From: Allobosea sp.
Lineage (GTDB): Bacteria > Pseudomonadota > Alphaproteobacteria > Rhizobiales > Beijerinckiaceae
Length of the DNA: 64,000 bases
Assembly (NCBI GenBank): GCA_024231975.1
Contig: JAAEQB010000050.1
Location: forward strand, 186,001 to 250,000
Direction of reading: 5' to 3'
Shown: piece after piece, positions 17,612-25,593 of the stretch
Layout of the letters: every line of letters begins with the position of its first letter
Position numbering within the stretch: position 1 is the stretch's first letter
The notes under the pieces: model-generated
The model's database searches: none
What the model saw: only the letters and a program-made list of their open reading frames with translations
What the model was told of the DNA's origin: nothing
Program-made: the position numbers and the translations under genes

Positions 17612-17991
17612 CGCTGCGGCGCTTCCATCTTGGAGTCATGCCCGCCGAACCTAAAGGAACAGGGTAAATCCACAGTTAAGTGACGATCCAGGCAATCGAA
17701 CGAAGGCGACGCGCATCCCCTTCCCCCCGCTTACAGTGGGGAAGGGTTAGGGATGGGGGGCCGGAAAGCAGGGCTCGGGTCTTCTTCCAGACCAGTCCCG
17801 AGCGGCGCTGCCCCCCACCCAATCCTCCCCACCGCAAGCGGGGGGAGGGCTTGCGCCTCCGGCAGCCGCGAACAAACCGTTCACCGGATTGCTTCGACGC
17901 TGCGATCCTACCGCCAGGCAATGCGCCCGGTTCCCTCGGTCCGGCGCCGTAGCTAGGCTGGCGCCGAGAACAGCACCGGGGCATACACCGC
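17612..17991. repeat. Intergenic region with nested C/G-rich palindromes
   Basis: A 380-bp gap without a credible gene. The first ~90 bp should hold the promoter of the minus-strand chemotaxis cluster. From 17713 to 17860 the DNA is a nested palindrome: ATCCCCTTCCCC (17715) faces GGGGAAGGG...GGGAT (ends 17754), GCTCGGG (17773) faces CCCGAGC (~17797), and CCTCCCC (17824) faces GGGGGGAGG (ends 17848). It resembles the blocks after manC and near 59.9 kb. The last ~90 bp precede the LysR gene. Confidence 0.65.
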
Positions 17992-18867
17992 TTGAACAGC
18001 CGACAGCTCGAAACCTTTGCCGCGGTGATGAAGGCCGGCACGATCTCGCGCGCCGCCGAGCTGCTCGGCGTCACCCAGCCCGGCGTCAGCCGCGCCATCG
18101 CCGAGCTGGAGAAGTCGCTCGGCTTCCTGCTGTTCGACCGCATTCGCAACCGCATCGTCGCAACGCCCGAGGCCAAGCTGTTCTACGCCCAGGTCCAAGC
18201 CTCCTTCCTCGGCATGGACACGCTGCGCGCTACCGCCGCGCGCATCCGCGACCATGGCGCCGGCCAGTTGCGCGTCGGCTCGCTCTCGGCGCTGGGCTCC
18301 TCGCTGGTGCCGCGGGCGGTGCGCCGCTTCCGCGACCGGCGCCCGGAGATCGCGGTGACCCTGATGGTCCTGCCTTCGCGCGATGTCCGCGACGGCGTCG
18401 CCTCCGGCGCCTTCGACATCGGCCTCGCCGCCGACGAGATCGACGTCTCCGGCGTGCTCCATCAACCCTTCGTCCAGCCGCGCGTGCTCTGCGCCCTGCC
18501 GCTCGGCCACCCCCTCGCCGAGAAGGAGTTGATCGGCCCGGCCGACCTGCACGATCTGCCCTTCATCTCCTATGTGCCGGAGGATCGCGCCCGCCAGAGG
18601 CTCGATCGCGTCTTCGCGGAGGCCGGCGTCAAGCCGCGCATCGTCGTCGAGACCATCTATGCCGCGACCGTCTGCGCCCTCGTCGCGGAGGGCGTCGGCG
18701 TCGGCCTGGTCAGCCCCTATGCGGTCGCCGGCGCCGATCCGACCCGGCTGGTGCTGCGGCCTTTCGAACCGGAAGTGCAGAGCCGCAGCCTGCTGATCCT
18801 GCCGCTCGACCGGCCGAAATCGCAACTGGTGCGCGACTTCATCGACTGCCTGATGGAAGTGCGCTAG
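17992..18867 (+). CDS. LysR-family regulator of the beta-lyase/transporter operon
   Basis: 291 residues from a TTG start; the helix-turn-helix begins at once (RQLETFAAVMKAGTISRAAE, TQPGVSRAIAELE), so no earlier start is needed. The rest is a LysR effector domain (LRVGSLSALGSSLVPRAVRR, EGVGVGLVSPYAV) and resembles regulators of opine/amino-acid catabolism. It points the same way as the beta-lyase and transporter genes and lies ~100 nt before them, so it likely controls them. The inducer is unknown, plausibly an amino acid or cystathionine-like compound. Confidence 0.85.
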   Translation: MNSRQLETFAAVMKAGTISRAAELLGVTQPGVSRAIAELEKSLGFLLFDRIRNRIVATPEAKLFYAQVQASFLGMDTLRATAARIRDHGAGQLRVGSLSALGSSLVPRAVRRFRDRRPEIAVTLMVLPSRDVRDGVASGAFDIGLAADEIDVSGVLHQPFVQPRVLCALPLGHPLAEKELIGPADLHDLPFISYVPEDRARQRLDRVFAEAGVKPRIVVETIYAATVCALVAEGVGVGLVSPYAVAGADPTRLVLRPFEPEVQSRSLLILPLDRPKSQLVRDFIDCLMEVR

Positions 18868-18969
18868 CCCGCCAGATCATAACATCCAGGCATCGAGCCA
18901 TGAGTTTTGCCTGATTGCCGGCGAGACCCGGCGAAGGGAACCTTTCTGCCACGAAAGGATCCGCCTCCC

Positions 18970-20154
18970 ATGCATGACGCGACCCGCAGCGTTCACCACC
19001 CCGCCGTCAACGAGGAGGGCTATGCCAGTCTGACGGTGCCGACGCACCGCGCCTCGACTATCGTCTATCCCGACGCGGCGAGCTTCTTCGCCCGCAAGCA
19101 TCGCGGCTTCGACGGCTATACCTACGGCCTGCACGGCACCCCGACGCATCGCACGCTCGAAGCGCAGCTGACCGCGCTGCATGGCGGGGTGCGCACGGTG
19201 CTCGTCCCCTCCGGCCAGGCAGCGGTCACCATCGTCCTGCTCTCGGTGTTGCTGCCGGGCGACAAGGTGCTGATCCCCGATCAGGTCTACCAGCCGGTGC
19301 GCAGCTTCTGCGAGGACTACCTGAAGCCGCGCGGCATCGACTACGGCGTCTACGACCCGCTGATCGGCGCCGGCATCGCCGCGCTGATCGACGAGCGGGT
19401 CAAGCTGGTCTGGGTTGAGTCGCCCGGCTCGAACACGATGGAGGTGCAGGATATCCCCGCCATCGTGAAGGCGGCGAAGGCCAAGGGCGTGCTCGTCGGC
19501 TGCGACAACACCTGGGCGACGCCCCTGATCTTCAAGCCGCTGGCCCATGGCGTCGACTTCGCCTGCGAGGCGCTGACCAAATATGTCGGCGGCCATTCCG
19601 ACCTGCTGCTCGGCTCGGTCACCGTCGCCGACCTTGCCCTGCGCGAGACGCTGAAGGAGACGCTGCGCGGCTTCGGCGTCGGCGTCTCGCCCGACGAAGT
19701 CCAGCTCGCGTTGCGCGGCCTCGAGACCCTGGCGCTGCGCCTTGCCCATATGGGCGAGGTCTCCGAGGATTTCGCCCGGCGTCTCACGCGCTCGCCCGCG
19801 GTCGAGACCGTGCTCCACCCGGCTTTGCCCTCCTGCCCCGGCCATGAATTCTGGAAGCGTGACATGGGCCGCTCGGCAGGCGTGTTCAGCATCGTGCTGA
19901 AGCCGGTGCCGCAGACGCAACTCGAAGCGGCACTCTCAGCGCTCAGGGTCTTCGCCATTGGTGCCTCCTGGGGCGGCACGCGCAGCCTGATCGCGCCCTT
20001 GGCGCCTGAGGGTGATCGCACCGTCACGCCCTGGCCCCATCCGGGCCCGGCGCTGCGCATCAGCATCGGCCTCGAGGACCAGGACGACCTCTGGAACGAT
20101 CTCGACGCGCTGCTCGTCGCGCTCAGTCGATCGTCAGTCCGCGAAGTCGCCTGA
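18970..20154 (+). CDS. PLP-dependent cystathionine beta-lyase-like enzyme
   Basis: 394 residues from ATG 18970 (MHDATRSVHH). A Cys/Met-metabolism PLP enzyme: YTYGLHGTPTHRTLE near the start, LVPSGQAAVTIV (PLP phosphate region), the Asp in GCDNTWATPLIF, and the PLP Lys in CEALTKYVGGHSD. The C-terminal IGASWGGTRSLIAP matches MetC-type beta-lyases. Cleaves C-S bonds of cystathionine or related thioether amino acids. It shares an operon with an amino-acid importer, which suggests use of an imported substrate rather than methionine biosynthesis alone. Confidence 0.9.
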   Translation: MHDATRSVHHPAVNEEGYASLTVPTHRASTIVYPDAASFFARKHRGFDGYTYGLHGTPTHRTLEAQLTALHGGVRTVLVPSGQAAVTIVLLSVLLPGDKVLIPDQVYQPVRSFCEDYLKPRGIDYGVYDPLIGAGIAALIDERVKLVWVESPGSNTMEVQDIPAIVKAAKAKGVLVGCDNTWATPLIFKPLAHGVDFACEALTKYVGGHSDLLLGSVTVADLALRETLKETLRGFGVGVSPDEVQLALRGLETLALRLAHMGEVSEDFARRLTRSPAVETVLHPALPSCPGHEFWKRDMGRSAGVFSIVLKPVPQTQLEAALSALRVFAIGASWGGTRSLIAPLAPEGDRTVTPWPHPGPALRISIGLEDQDDLWNDLDALLVALSRSSVREVA

Positions 20155-20192
20155 ACCATCTGAAAAAAATGCCGAAAAAGGGGAACTCAACC

Positions 20193-21224
20193 ATGATATC
20201 CAGCTTCAAATCACCCGCGACCGCCGCCTTCATCCTCGGGATCGCCCTCACGGCGCCAGCCACGGCCGGCGCGCAGCAGACCCTCGACCAGATCAAGCAG
20301 CGCGGCTTCGTGATCTGTGGGGCGAGCCAGGGCAATGTCGGCTTCTCGGCTCCGGACGAGAAGGGCATCTGGAAGGGGCTCGACGTCGAGACCTGCCGCG
20401 CCATCGCGGTTGCGATCTTCGGCGACAGGGAGAAGGCCAGGTTCGTCCCACTCTCCGGCCCGCAGCGCCTGACCGCGCTTCAAACCGGTGAAATCGACGT
20501 CCTTCCCCGGACGACGACTTGGACCTTGCGGCGTGACGCCGGTGGCCTGAACTTCTCGTTCCCGAACTACTATGAATATGACGGCTTCCTGCTGCCGAAA
20601 AAGCTTGGCGTGACCGACACCAAGCAGATGAAGGGTGCGTCCGTCTGCCTGCAGACCGGCTCGACGACCGAGGTCACGGTCGCAGACCTGTCACGGGAGT
20701 ACCAGCTCGGCCTGAAGCCGATCCTGTTCGACAATGTGCCTGCGACACGGCAGGCCTTCTTCAGCGGCCGCTGCGACGCGCTGATCTCCGACGCCTCCGC
20801 GCTCGCCACCACCCGCGCGACGCAGGCGAAGAATCCCGATGACTACGTGATCATTCCCGCCAGCGGGCATTTCGAGGCGCTCGCCCCGTCCGTTCGCCAT
20901 GGTGACGACCGCTTCTACGATATCGTCAAATGGTCCTTCCAGGCGCTGATCGCAGCCGAGGACCTCGGCATCACCCAGACCAATGCCGACGAGAAGCTGA
21001 AATCGACCGACCCGAAGGTGCAACGCTTCCTCGGCGTCGAGCCGGGCAATGGCCAGGCGCTCGGGCTCGACGAGAAATGGGCCTACAACATCGTCAAGCA
21101 GCTCGGGAACTACGCCGAGATATTCGACCGCAACATCGGCAAGGACAGCCCGGTCAAGCTCGATCGCGGCCCGAACAAGCTGCACAAGGATGGCGGGCTG
21201 ATGTTCCCGCTGGTTTTCAACTGA
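20193..21224 (+). CDS. Amino-acid ABC transporter substrate-binding protein (AapJ-like)
   Basis: 343 residues from ATG 20193. Signal peptide residues ~1-29 (ATAAFILGIALTAPATAGAQ), then TLDQIKQRGFVICGASQGNV, KGLDVETCRAIAVAIFGD, DVLPRTTTWTLRRDAGGLNF and VCLQTGSTTEVTVADL, which are hallmarks of the AapJ/BztA family of periplasmic general amino-acid binding proteins. Delivers substrate to the permeases encoded next. It lies 38 nt after the beta-lyase gene. Confidence 0.93.
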   Translation: MISSFKSPATAAFILGIALTAPATAGAQQTLDQIKQRGFVICGASQGNVGFSAPDEKGIWKGLDVETCRAIAVAIFGDREKARFVPLSGPQRLTALQTGEIDVLPRTTTWTLRRDAGGLNFSFPNYYEYDGFLLPKKLGVTDTKQMKGASVCLQTGSTTEVTVADLSREYQLGLKPILFDNVPATRQAFFSGRCDALISDASALATTRATQAKNPDDYVIIPASGHFEALAPSVRHGDDRFYDIVKWSFQALIAAEDLGITQTNADEKLKSTDPKVQRFLGVEPGNGQALGLDEKWAYNIVKQLGNYAEIFDRNIGKDSPVKLDRGPNKLHKDGGLMFPLVFN

Positions 21225-21279
21225 CCCGGTCGGGCGCGCGCGGGAGGGCATCGCCCTTTCGCGATGCGAGGGAACAGAT

Positions 21280-22419
21280 ATGCTGCGCCTCTGGTTCGAC
21301 AGCCGCTTCCGAGCACTATTCTGGCAGGGCCTGATCCTCGCCGGCTTCGTCGCGATCGTGACCTGGCTGACCGCGAACACCCTCGACAACCTGTCGCGGC
21401 GCGGCATCCGGACGGGGTTCGGCTTTCTGCAAAGCCCCGCCCGCTTTCCGATCTCGGAGAGCTTCATCGCCTATGAAACGACCCAGACCTATCTGCGCGC
21501 CTTTGCCGTCGGCTTGATCAACACCCTCTACATCGCCGTGATCGCGATCCTGCTGGCGACGGCCCTCGGTTTTCTCATTGGCTTCGCCCGACGCTCGCGC
21601 AATCCGCTCGTCCGCGGCTTCTCGGCCGGTTTCGTCGAGGTCATGCGCAACACCCCGCTCGTGGTGCAGCTCCTGTTCTGGTACGCAGTCCTGACCATCG
21701 GGCTACCCGCGCCACGCGCTGCGCTCGAGCCGCTGCCGGGCATGTTCCTCTCCCTGCGCGGCCTGCTCCTGCCCTGGCCACGCTTCGAGGGAACGAGCCC
21801 CGTGCTCTGGACAGCGTTCAGCGCCGCCTTCGCGATGCTTGGGCTCACCCTGGCCCTGCGGCGGCGACCTGGCGGCTTTGTCCTTTCTCCGGCCACAGCG
21901 GCGACCGCAGGCCTTTTGGTGGTTGTCGCGACAGGCTGGGCGACCGATCTGAAAGTCACACTCGACCGGCCGGCGCTCAGCGGCTTCAACTTCGAGGGCG
22001 GGGCGACGCTGACACCCGAGTTCATGGCGCTCATGATCGGGCTCGTCCTCTACACCGCGGCCTTCATCGCCGAGATCGTCCGCGGCGGCATCGAAGCGGT
22101 TCCGCGCGGACAATGGGAGGCCGGCCGTGCGCTCGGCCTGCGCGAAGGCCGTATCCTGCGGCTCGTGATCCTGCCCCAGGCCGTGCGGATCATGGTGCCG
22201 CCGCTGACCAGCCAGTTCCTGAACCTCGTCAAGAACACGACGCTGGCACTCGCGGTCGGCTACCCGGACTTCGCCTCTGTGATGGCGACGACGATCAACC
22301 AGACCGGTCAGGCGATCGAGGGGGTGATGATCCTGATGAGCGTCTATCTCGCCATCAGCCTGTCCGTCTCCGCCTTCATGAACTGGTACAACCGCCGCGT
22401 AACCCTGGTGACGCGATGA
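21280..22419 (+). CDS. Amino-acid ABC transporter permease, AapQ-like
   Basis: 379 residues, longer than usual polar amino-acid permeases, as expected for the AapQ/BztB branch with an extra internal segment. N-terminal membrane segment, then QTYLRAFAVGLINTLYIAVI and later the coupling loop (EIVRGGIEAVPRGQWEAGRA, LGLREGRILRLVILPQAVR) that contacts the ATPase. Its stop overlaps the ATG of the next permease by 4 nt. Confidence 0.92.
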   Translation: MLRLWFDSRFRALFWQGLILAGFVAIVTWLTANTLDNLSRRGIRTGFGFLQSPARFPISESFIAYETTQTYLRAFAVGLINTLYIAVIAILLATALGFLIGFARRSRNPLVRGFSAGFVEVMRNTPLVVQLLFWYAVLTIGLPAPRAALEPLPGMFLSLRGLLLPWPRFEGTSPVLWTAFSAAFAMLGLTLALRRRPGGFVLSPATAATAGLLVVVATGWATDLKVTLDRPALSGFNFEGGATLTPEFMALMIGLVLYTAAFIAEIVRGGIEAVPRGQWEAGRALGLREGRILRLVILPQAVRIMVPPLTSQFLNLVKNTTLALAVGYPDFASVMATTINQTGQAIEGVMILMSVYLAISLSVSAFMNWYNRRVTLVTR

Positions 22420-23507
22420 CTGCTGCCCTGACGCTTCGCGAGCCCGCGGCGCCGGCCAGATCGCCCGCGCGCAACTCCACCGTTCTTCTGTTCTTCGGCA
22501 GCTTCGGCAGCGCCGCGCTGACGCTTGCAGCCGGCGCCCTGCTGCTGCTGGCGCTCCCCCGACTGATCCAGTGGGGCCTGATCGACGCGATCTGGCAGGC
22601 GAACGATGGCACAGCTTGCCGGGAGGCCGACGGCGCCTGCTGGGCCTTCCTGCGCGCCAAGATCCGGCAGATCGCCTTCGGCATCTATCCGCCTGATCAG
22701 CATTGGCGGCCTTTGCTGGCGATGGCCCTCGTCCTGGGAGCCGTACTCTGGAGCCTGCCGCCGCGGAACTGGGGCCGCTCGCTGCTCGCCGTCTGGGCAT
22801 TGGTGGCGACGGGCTTCTTCCTGCTGATGCAGGGCGGGGTCTTCGGCCTGCCTGTCGTGCCGACCGCCTATTGGGGTGGCTTGCCGGTCACGCTCCTTCT
22901 GGCTGTCGTCGCGCTCGGCGTGGGCTTTCCGCTCGGCGTCGTGCTCGCCCTCGGGCGCCGTTCGACCTTGCCCGTGCCGCGCCTGCTCGCGACGGGTCTG
23001 ATCGAGGTCACCCGCGGTCTGCCGCTGGTCAGCCTGCTGTTCATGTCCTCGATCATGTTGCCGATCATGCTTCCCGAGGGCATGGCGATCGACAAGCTCG
23101 CCAGGGCCGCCGTGGCGCTCACGATCTTCTCGGCGGCCTATCTCGCCGAGATCGTGCGTGGCGGCCTGCAGGCGGTGCCCCCAGGCCAGCTCGAGGCGGC
23201 GCGCGCGCTTGGACTCGGCTGGGGCCGAGCGATGCGTCTCGTCGTCCTGCCGCAAGCCCTGCGCAAGGTCATCCCGATGCTGACCAACACGATCATCGTC
23301 ATGGTCAAGAATACCGCGCTGGTCCTCGTGGTCGGCCTGTTCGACCTGCTCAGCTCCGGCAAATCGGCACTCGCCGATCCGGCCTGGCCCAGCCCCTTCA
23401 CCGAGACCTATCTGTTCATCGCAGCAATTTATTTCACGATCTGCTTCGGCATCTCGCGCTACAGCGCCTTCCTTGAGCGTCGCGCGGGGCTGTCAGAGCT
23501 GCGCTGA
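22416..23507 (+). CDS. Amino-acid ABC transporter permease, AapM-like
   Basis: 363 residues from ATG 22416, which overlaps the previous stop (ATGA). Membrane protein with PIM-type permease domain (YWGGLPVTLLLAVVALGVGF) and the ATPase-coupling loop EIVRGGLQAVPPGQLEAARA, LGLGWGRAMRLVVLPQALRK. It should pair with the AapQ-like permease. The usual next gene, aapP (ATPase), is missing: the following gene is a small secreted protein and no Walker-motif protein is nearby. Confidence 0.92.
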   Translation: MTAALTLREPAAPARSPARNSTVLLFFGSFGSAALTLAAGALLLLALPRLIQWGLIDAIWQANDGTACREADGACWAFLRAKIRQIAFGIYPPDQHWRPLLAMALVLGAVLWSLPPRNWGRSLLAVWALVATGFFLLMQGGVFGLPVVPTAYWGGLPVTLLLAVVALGVGFPLGVVLALGRRSTLPVPRLLATGLIEVTRGLPLVSLLFMSSIMLPIMLPEGMAIDKLARAAVALTIFSAAYLAEIVRGGLQAVPPGQLEAARALGLGWGRAMRLVVLPQALRKVIPMLTNTIIVMVKNTALVLVVGLFDLLSSGKSALADPAWPSPFTETYLFIAAIYFTICFGISRYSAFLERRAGLSELR

Positions 23508-23603
23508 TCTCTTGATATCGCTCCCCTCATACGGGAGGCCGGCGGAACCTCTCTGTTCCCTTGGCCGTTCTAGACTCCACTGGCTCACCAAGGAGTACGT
23601 CCC

Positions 23604-24050
23604 GTGCCCACCATCAAATCCCTTCTCGCCGGCGCCGCCGCGCTTGCCCTCGTCACCGGCACGGCCGTCGCCCAGCCGAAAACGCTCGGCCCCCAGACCG
23701 GCACCGTCAAGATCGAGCAGATTTCCGTCGCCTTCATCGCCTCCGGCGAGCTCGGCGGTGGCACCTTCACCTATCGCGGCCGCTCCTATCCGATCTCGGT
23801 CGGTGGGCTCGGCATCGGCGGCATCGGTGCCTCGCGCGTCCTCGCCAGCGGACGCGTCTACGGGCTGACCGAGCGTAACGACCTCGCTGGCCCCTATGTC
23901 CAGCTCAAGGAAGGCTGGGCGGTCGGCCGTGCCGGCCAGGGTCGCGTCTGGCTCAAGAACGACAAGGGCGTGACCATCAGCCTCGACACGCGCCGCCAGG
24001 GCCTGCAGGCGACGATCGGCGCCGACGGCGTGGTGATCGCGTTCAAGTAA
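23604..24050 (+). CDS. Small secreted protein of unknown function
   Basis: 148 residues. Signal peptide (MPTIKSLLAGAAALALVTG, cleavage likely after AVA at ~26). The mature part is Gly-rich and probably all beta (GELGGGTFTYRGRSYPISVG, GLGIGGIGASRVLASGRVYG) and ends VTISLDTRRQGLQATIGADG. I do not recognise the family. A 97-nt gap separates it from the transporter genes, and a hairpin (24060-24087) follows it, so it is probably its own unit. It could be an envelope or lipid-interacting protein, but that is a guess. Confidence 0.7.
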   Translation: MPTIKSLLAGAAALALVTGTAVAQPKTLGPQTGTVKIEQISVAFIASGELGGGTFTYRGRSYPISVGGLGIGGIGASRVLASGRVYGLTERNDLAGPYVQLKEGWAVGRAGQGRVWLKNDKGVTISLDTRRQGLQATIGADGVVIAFK

Positions 24051-24059
24051 GCGTCACCG

Positions 24060-24087
24060 CGCAAGCTGATGCGAATGTGAGCTTGCG
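24060..24087 (+). terminator. Hairpin after the small secreted protein gene
   Basis: CGCAAGCT (24060-24067) pairs perfectly with AGCTTGCG (24080-24087) across a 12-nt loop, 9 nt after the stop codon. No T-run follows, so terminator strength is doubtful. Confidence 0.4.
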
Positions 24088-24115
24088 TGATTTGCTGGCG
24101 CTGTCGCGTTCCTGT

Positions 24116-24145
24116 CCTGTCTCCGGAAACAGAATCGGAGACAGG
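24116..24145 (+). promoter_or_regulatory. Perfect 10-bp inverted repeat covering the doxX-like ribosome-binding site
   Basis: CCTGTCTCCG (24116-24125) and CGGAGACAGG (24136-24145) are exact reverse complements with a 10-nt centre. The likely Shine-Dalgarno GGAG (24137-24140) sits inside the 3' arm, 6 nt before the ATG at 24147. As RNA it would hide the ribosome site; as DNA it could be a dimeric repressor operator. Confidence 0.6.
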
Positions 24146-24146
24146 A

Positions 24147-24548
24147 ATGACGTTCGCCGCCACAGAGAGACGATCCTATGCGCTCAGCCTGCTCAGGCTG
24201 GCCTCGGGATTGGTGATCTTCAGCTATGGCACGCAGAAGATTCTTCGCTTTCCCTTTGTCGAGACCGTACCGCCGAGTTTCAGCCTGCCCTGGATCGCCG
24301 GCGTGTTCGAGCTCGTCCTCGGCTTCCTGCTATTGATCGGCTTTCGCGCCCGGGCAGCCGCCTTCGTCCTCTCGGGCGTGATGGCCTTCGCCTATTTCCT
24401 GCGGCATGCCCCGCAGAGCTTCTTCCCGGCGCAGAATGGCGGCGTCGCGGCGATCCTGTTCTGCTTCATCTTCCTCTACATCGCCGCTGCCGGCCCCGGT
24501 CCGTTCAGCCTCGACGAAGGCTGGAAGCGGACGGGCCCACAAGGCTGA
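24147..24548 (+). CDS. DoxX-family membrane protein
   Basis: 133 residues from ATG 24147 (MTFAATERRSY). Four hydrophobic segments typical of DoxX: LSLLRLASGLVIFSYGTQKI, ASGVFELVLGF-like second segment (WIAGVFELVLGFLLLIGF), a third (AAAFVLSGVMAFAYFL), and a fourth (ILFCFIFLYIAAAG). DoxX proteins are membrane proteins linked to thiol/redox or quinone homeostasis in some species; this one's role is unknown. It faces the LysR gene tail-to-tail. Confidence 0.88.
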   Translation: MTFAATERRSYALSLLRLASGLVIFSYGTQKILRFPFVETVPPSFSLPWIAGVFELVLGFLLLIGFRARAAAFVLSGVMAFAYFLRHAPQSFFPAQNGGVAAILFCFIFLYIAAAGPGPFSLDEGWKRTGPQG

Positions 24549-24557
24549 AGCTGTGGG

Positions 24558-25469
24558 TCAGCGGCTCTCCGCATCCAGCCGGGCGTACTCGGTTCCGAGG
24601 AAGTCGAGCAGCGCCCGGACGGAGGGCAAGAGGCCACGCCGCGACGGGAACACGGCGTGAATGATGCCGGCGCGCGGCACCCAGTCGGGCAAGACCTCGA
24701 CCAGCCGGCCCGCCCTGATGTCCTCGATCACCACCATGGTCGGCATCTGCACGACGCCGACGCCTTCAAGCGCGGCATGGCGCAGCGCCACCATGTCTTC
24801 GGTGACGAAGCGCGGCTGGTGGCGGATGCTGGCCTCGGCACCGCCGGGTCCCTTGAGCCGCCAGTCATGGCTCTGGTGCTCCCCGCCCCAGGACAGGCTC
24901 GGCAGCGCCCCGACATCAGCGGGGGTGAGAGGCCGCCCGACCTCCGCCAGCACTTGCGGCGCCGCCACCAGCCGCTGCGTGCTCTCGGCCAACACCTTCA
25001 TCACCAATTCGCTCTCCTCCAGCGGTGGGAAGCGCACCCTGATCGCGATGTCGAAGCCCTCACGGATCACGTCGACCCGCCGGTTGGTGCTTTCCAGCTG
25101 CACCTCGACCTTCGGGCAGGCGGCCAGAAAGCGGGCGATCATCGGCCCGACCTGGAAATAGAGCACCGCCGAGGGACAGGCGACGCGCACCACGCCCTGC
25201 GGCACGGCCCGGACCCGGTCGATCGCCTCCTGCGCCGCCTCGGCCTCGACCAGCATGGCGAGGCAGTGCCGGTGATATTCGCGGCCGATCTCGGTCACCG
25301 CGAAACGCCGGGTCGAGCGCTGCACCAGCCTGACGCCGAGCCGCTCTTCCAATAGCGCCAGCCGCCGGCTCAGCCGCGAGCGCGGCATGCCCATGGCGCG
25401 GGCGGCGGCGGCGAAACCCTGATGCTCGACCACCTGGGCGAAGAAATAGAGGTCGTTCAGGTCCTGCAT
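24558..25469 (-). CDS. LysR-family regulator divergent from the pirin cluster
   Basis: 303 residues. Winged-helix at the N-terminus (LNDLYFFAQVVEHQGFAAAA, MPRSRLSRRLALLEERLGVR) and a LysR effector domain (VRVACPSAVLYFQVGPMIAR, EGFDIAIRVRFPPLEESELV). It is transcribed away from a pirin gene across a 124-bp gap that holds a perfect 18-bp palindrome, the usual layout for LysR control of a divergent operon. Related regulators next to pirin/wrbA genes respond to quinone or electrophile stress, which fits the target genes; the inducer here is inferred. Confidence 0.88.
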   Translation of the reverse strand: MQDLNDLYFFAQVVEHQGFAAAARAMGMPRSRLSRRLALLEERLGVRLVQRSTRRFAVTEIGREYHRHCLAMLVEAEAAQEAIDRVRAVPQGVVRVACPSAVLYFQVGPMIARFLAACPKVEVQLESTNRRVDVIREGFDIAIRVRFPPLEESELVMKVLAESTQRLVAAPQVLAEVGRPLTPADVGALPSLSWGGEHQSHDWRLKGPGGAEASIRHQPRFVTEDMVALRHAALEGVGVVQMPTMVVIEDIRAGRLVEVLPDWVPRAGIIHAVFPSRRGLLPSVRALLDFLGTEYARLDAESR

Positions 25470-25480
25470 TACGCCACCAT

Positions 25481-25498
25481 TGTCCTATCAGTAGGACA
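25481..25498. promoter_or_regulatory. 18-bp palindromic operator between LysR and pirin genes
   Basis: TGTCCTATCAGTAGGACA has perfect 7-bp arms around TCAG. It lies 12 bp upstream of the LysR ATG and ~95 bp upstream of pirin. A probable binding site of the LysR protein controlling both directions. Confidence 0.65.
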
Positions 25499-25593
25499 GA
25501 GTGACCGGATCATGCCGGCTACTGCGCTTTCTGTCCCGCTCATAATCTCCTTGGCAACACTGCGCCACACCGGCGCATCAAGGAGATCAGGCC

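Noticed and set aside
17676..18176. 166-codon minus-strand frame over the repeat and LysR start
   Set aside because: Covers a palindromic repeat and runs antisense to a clear LysR gene.
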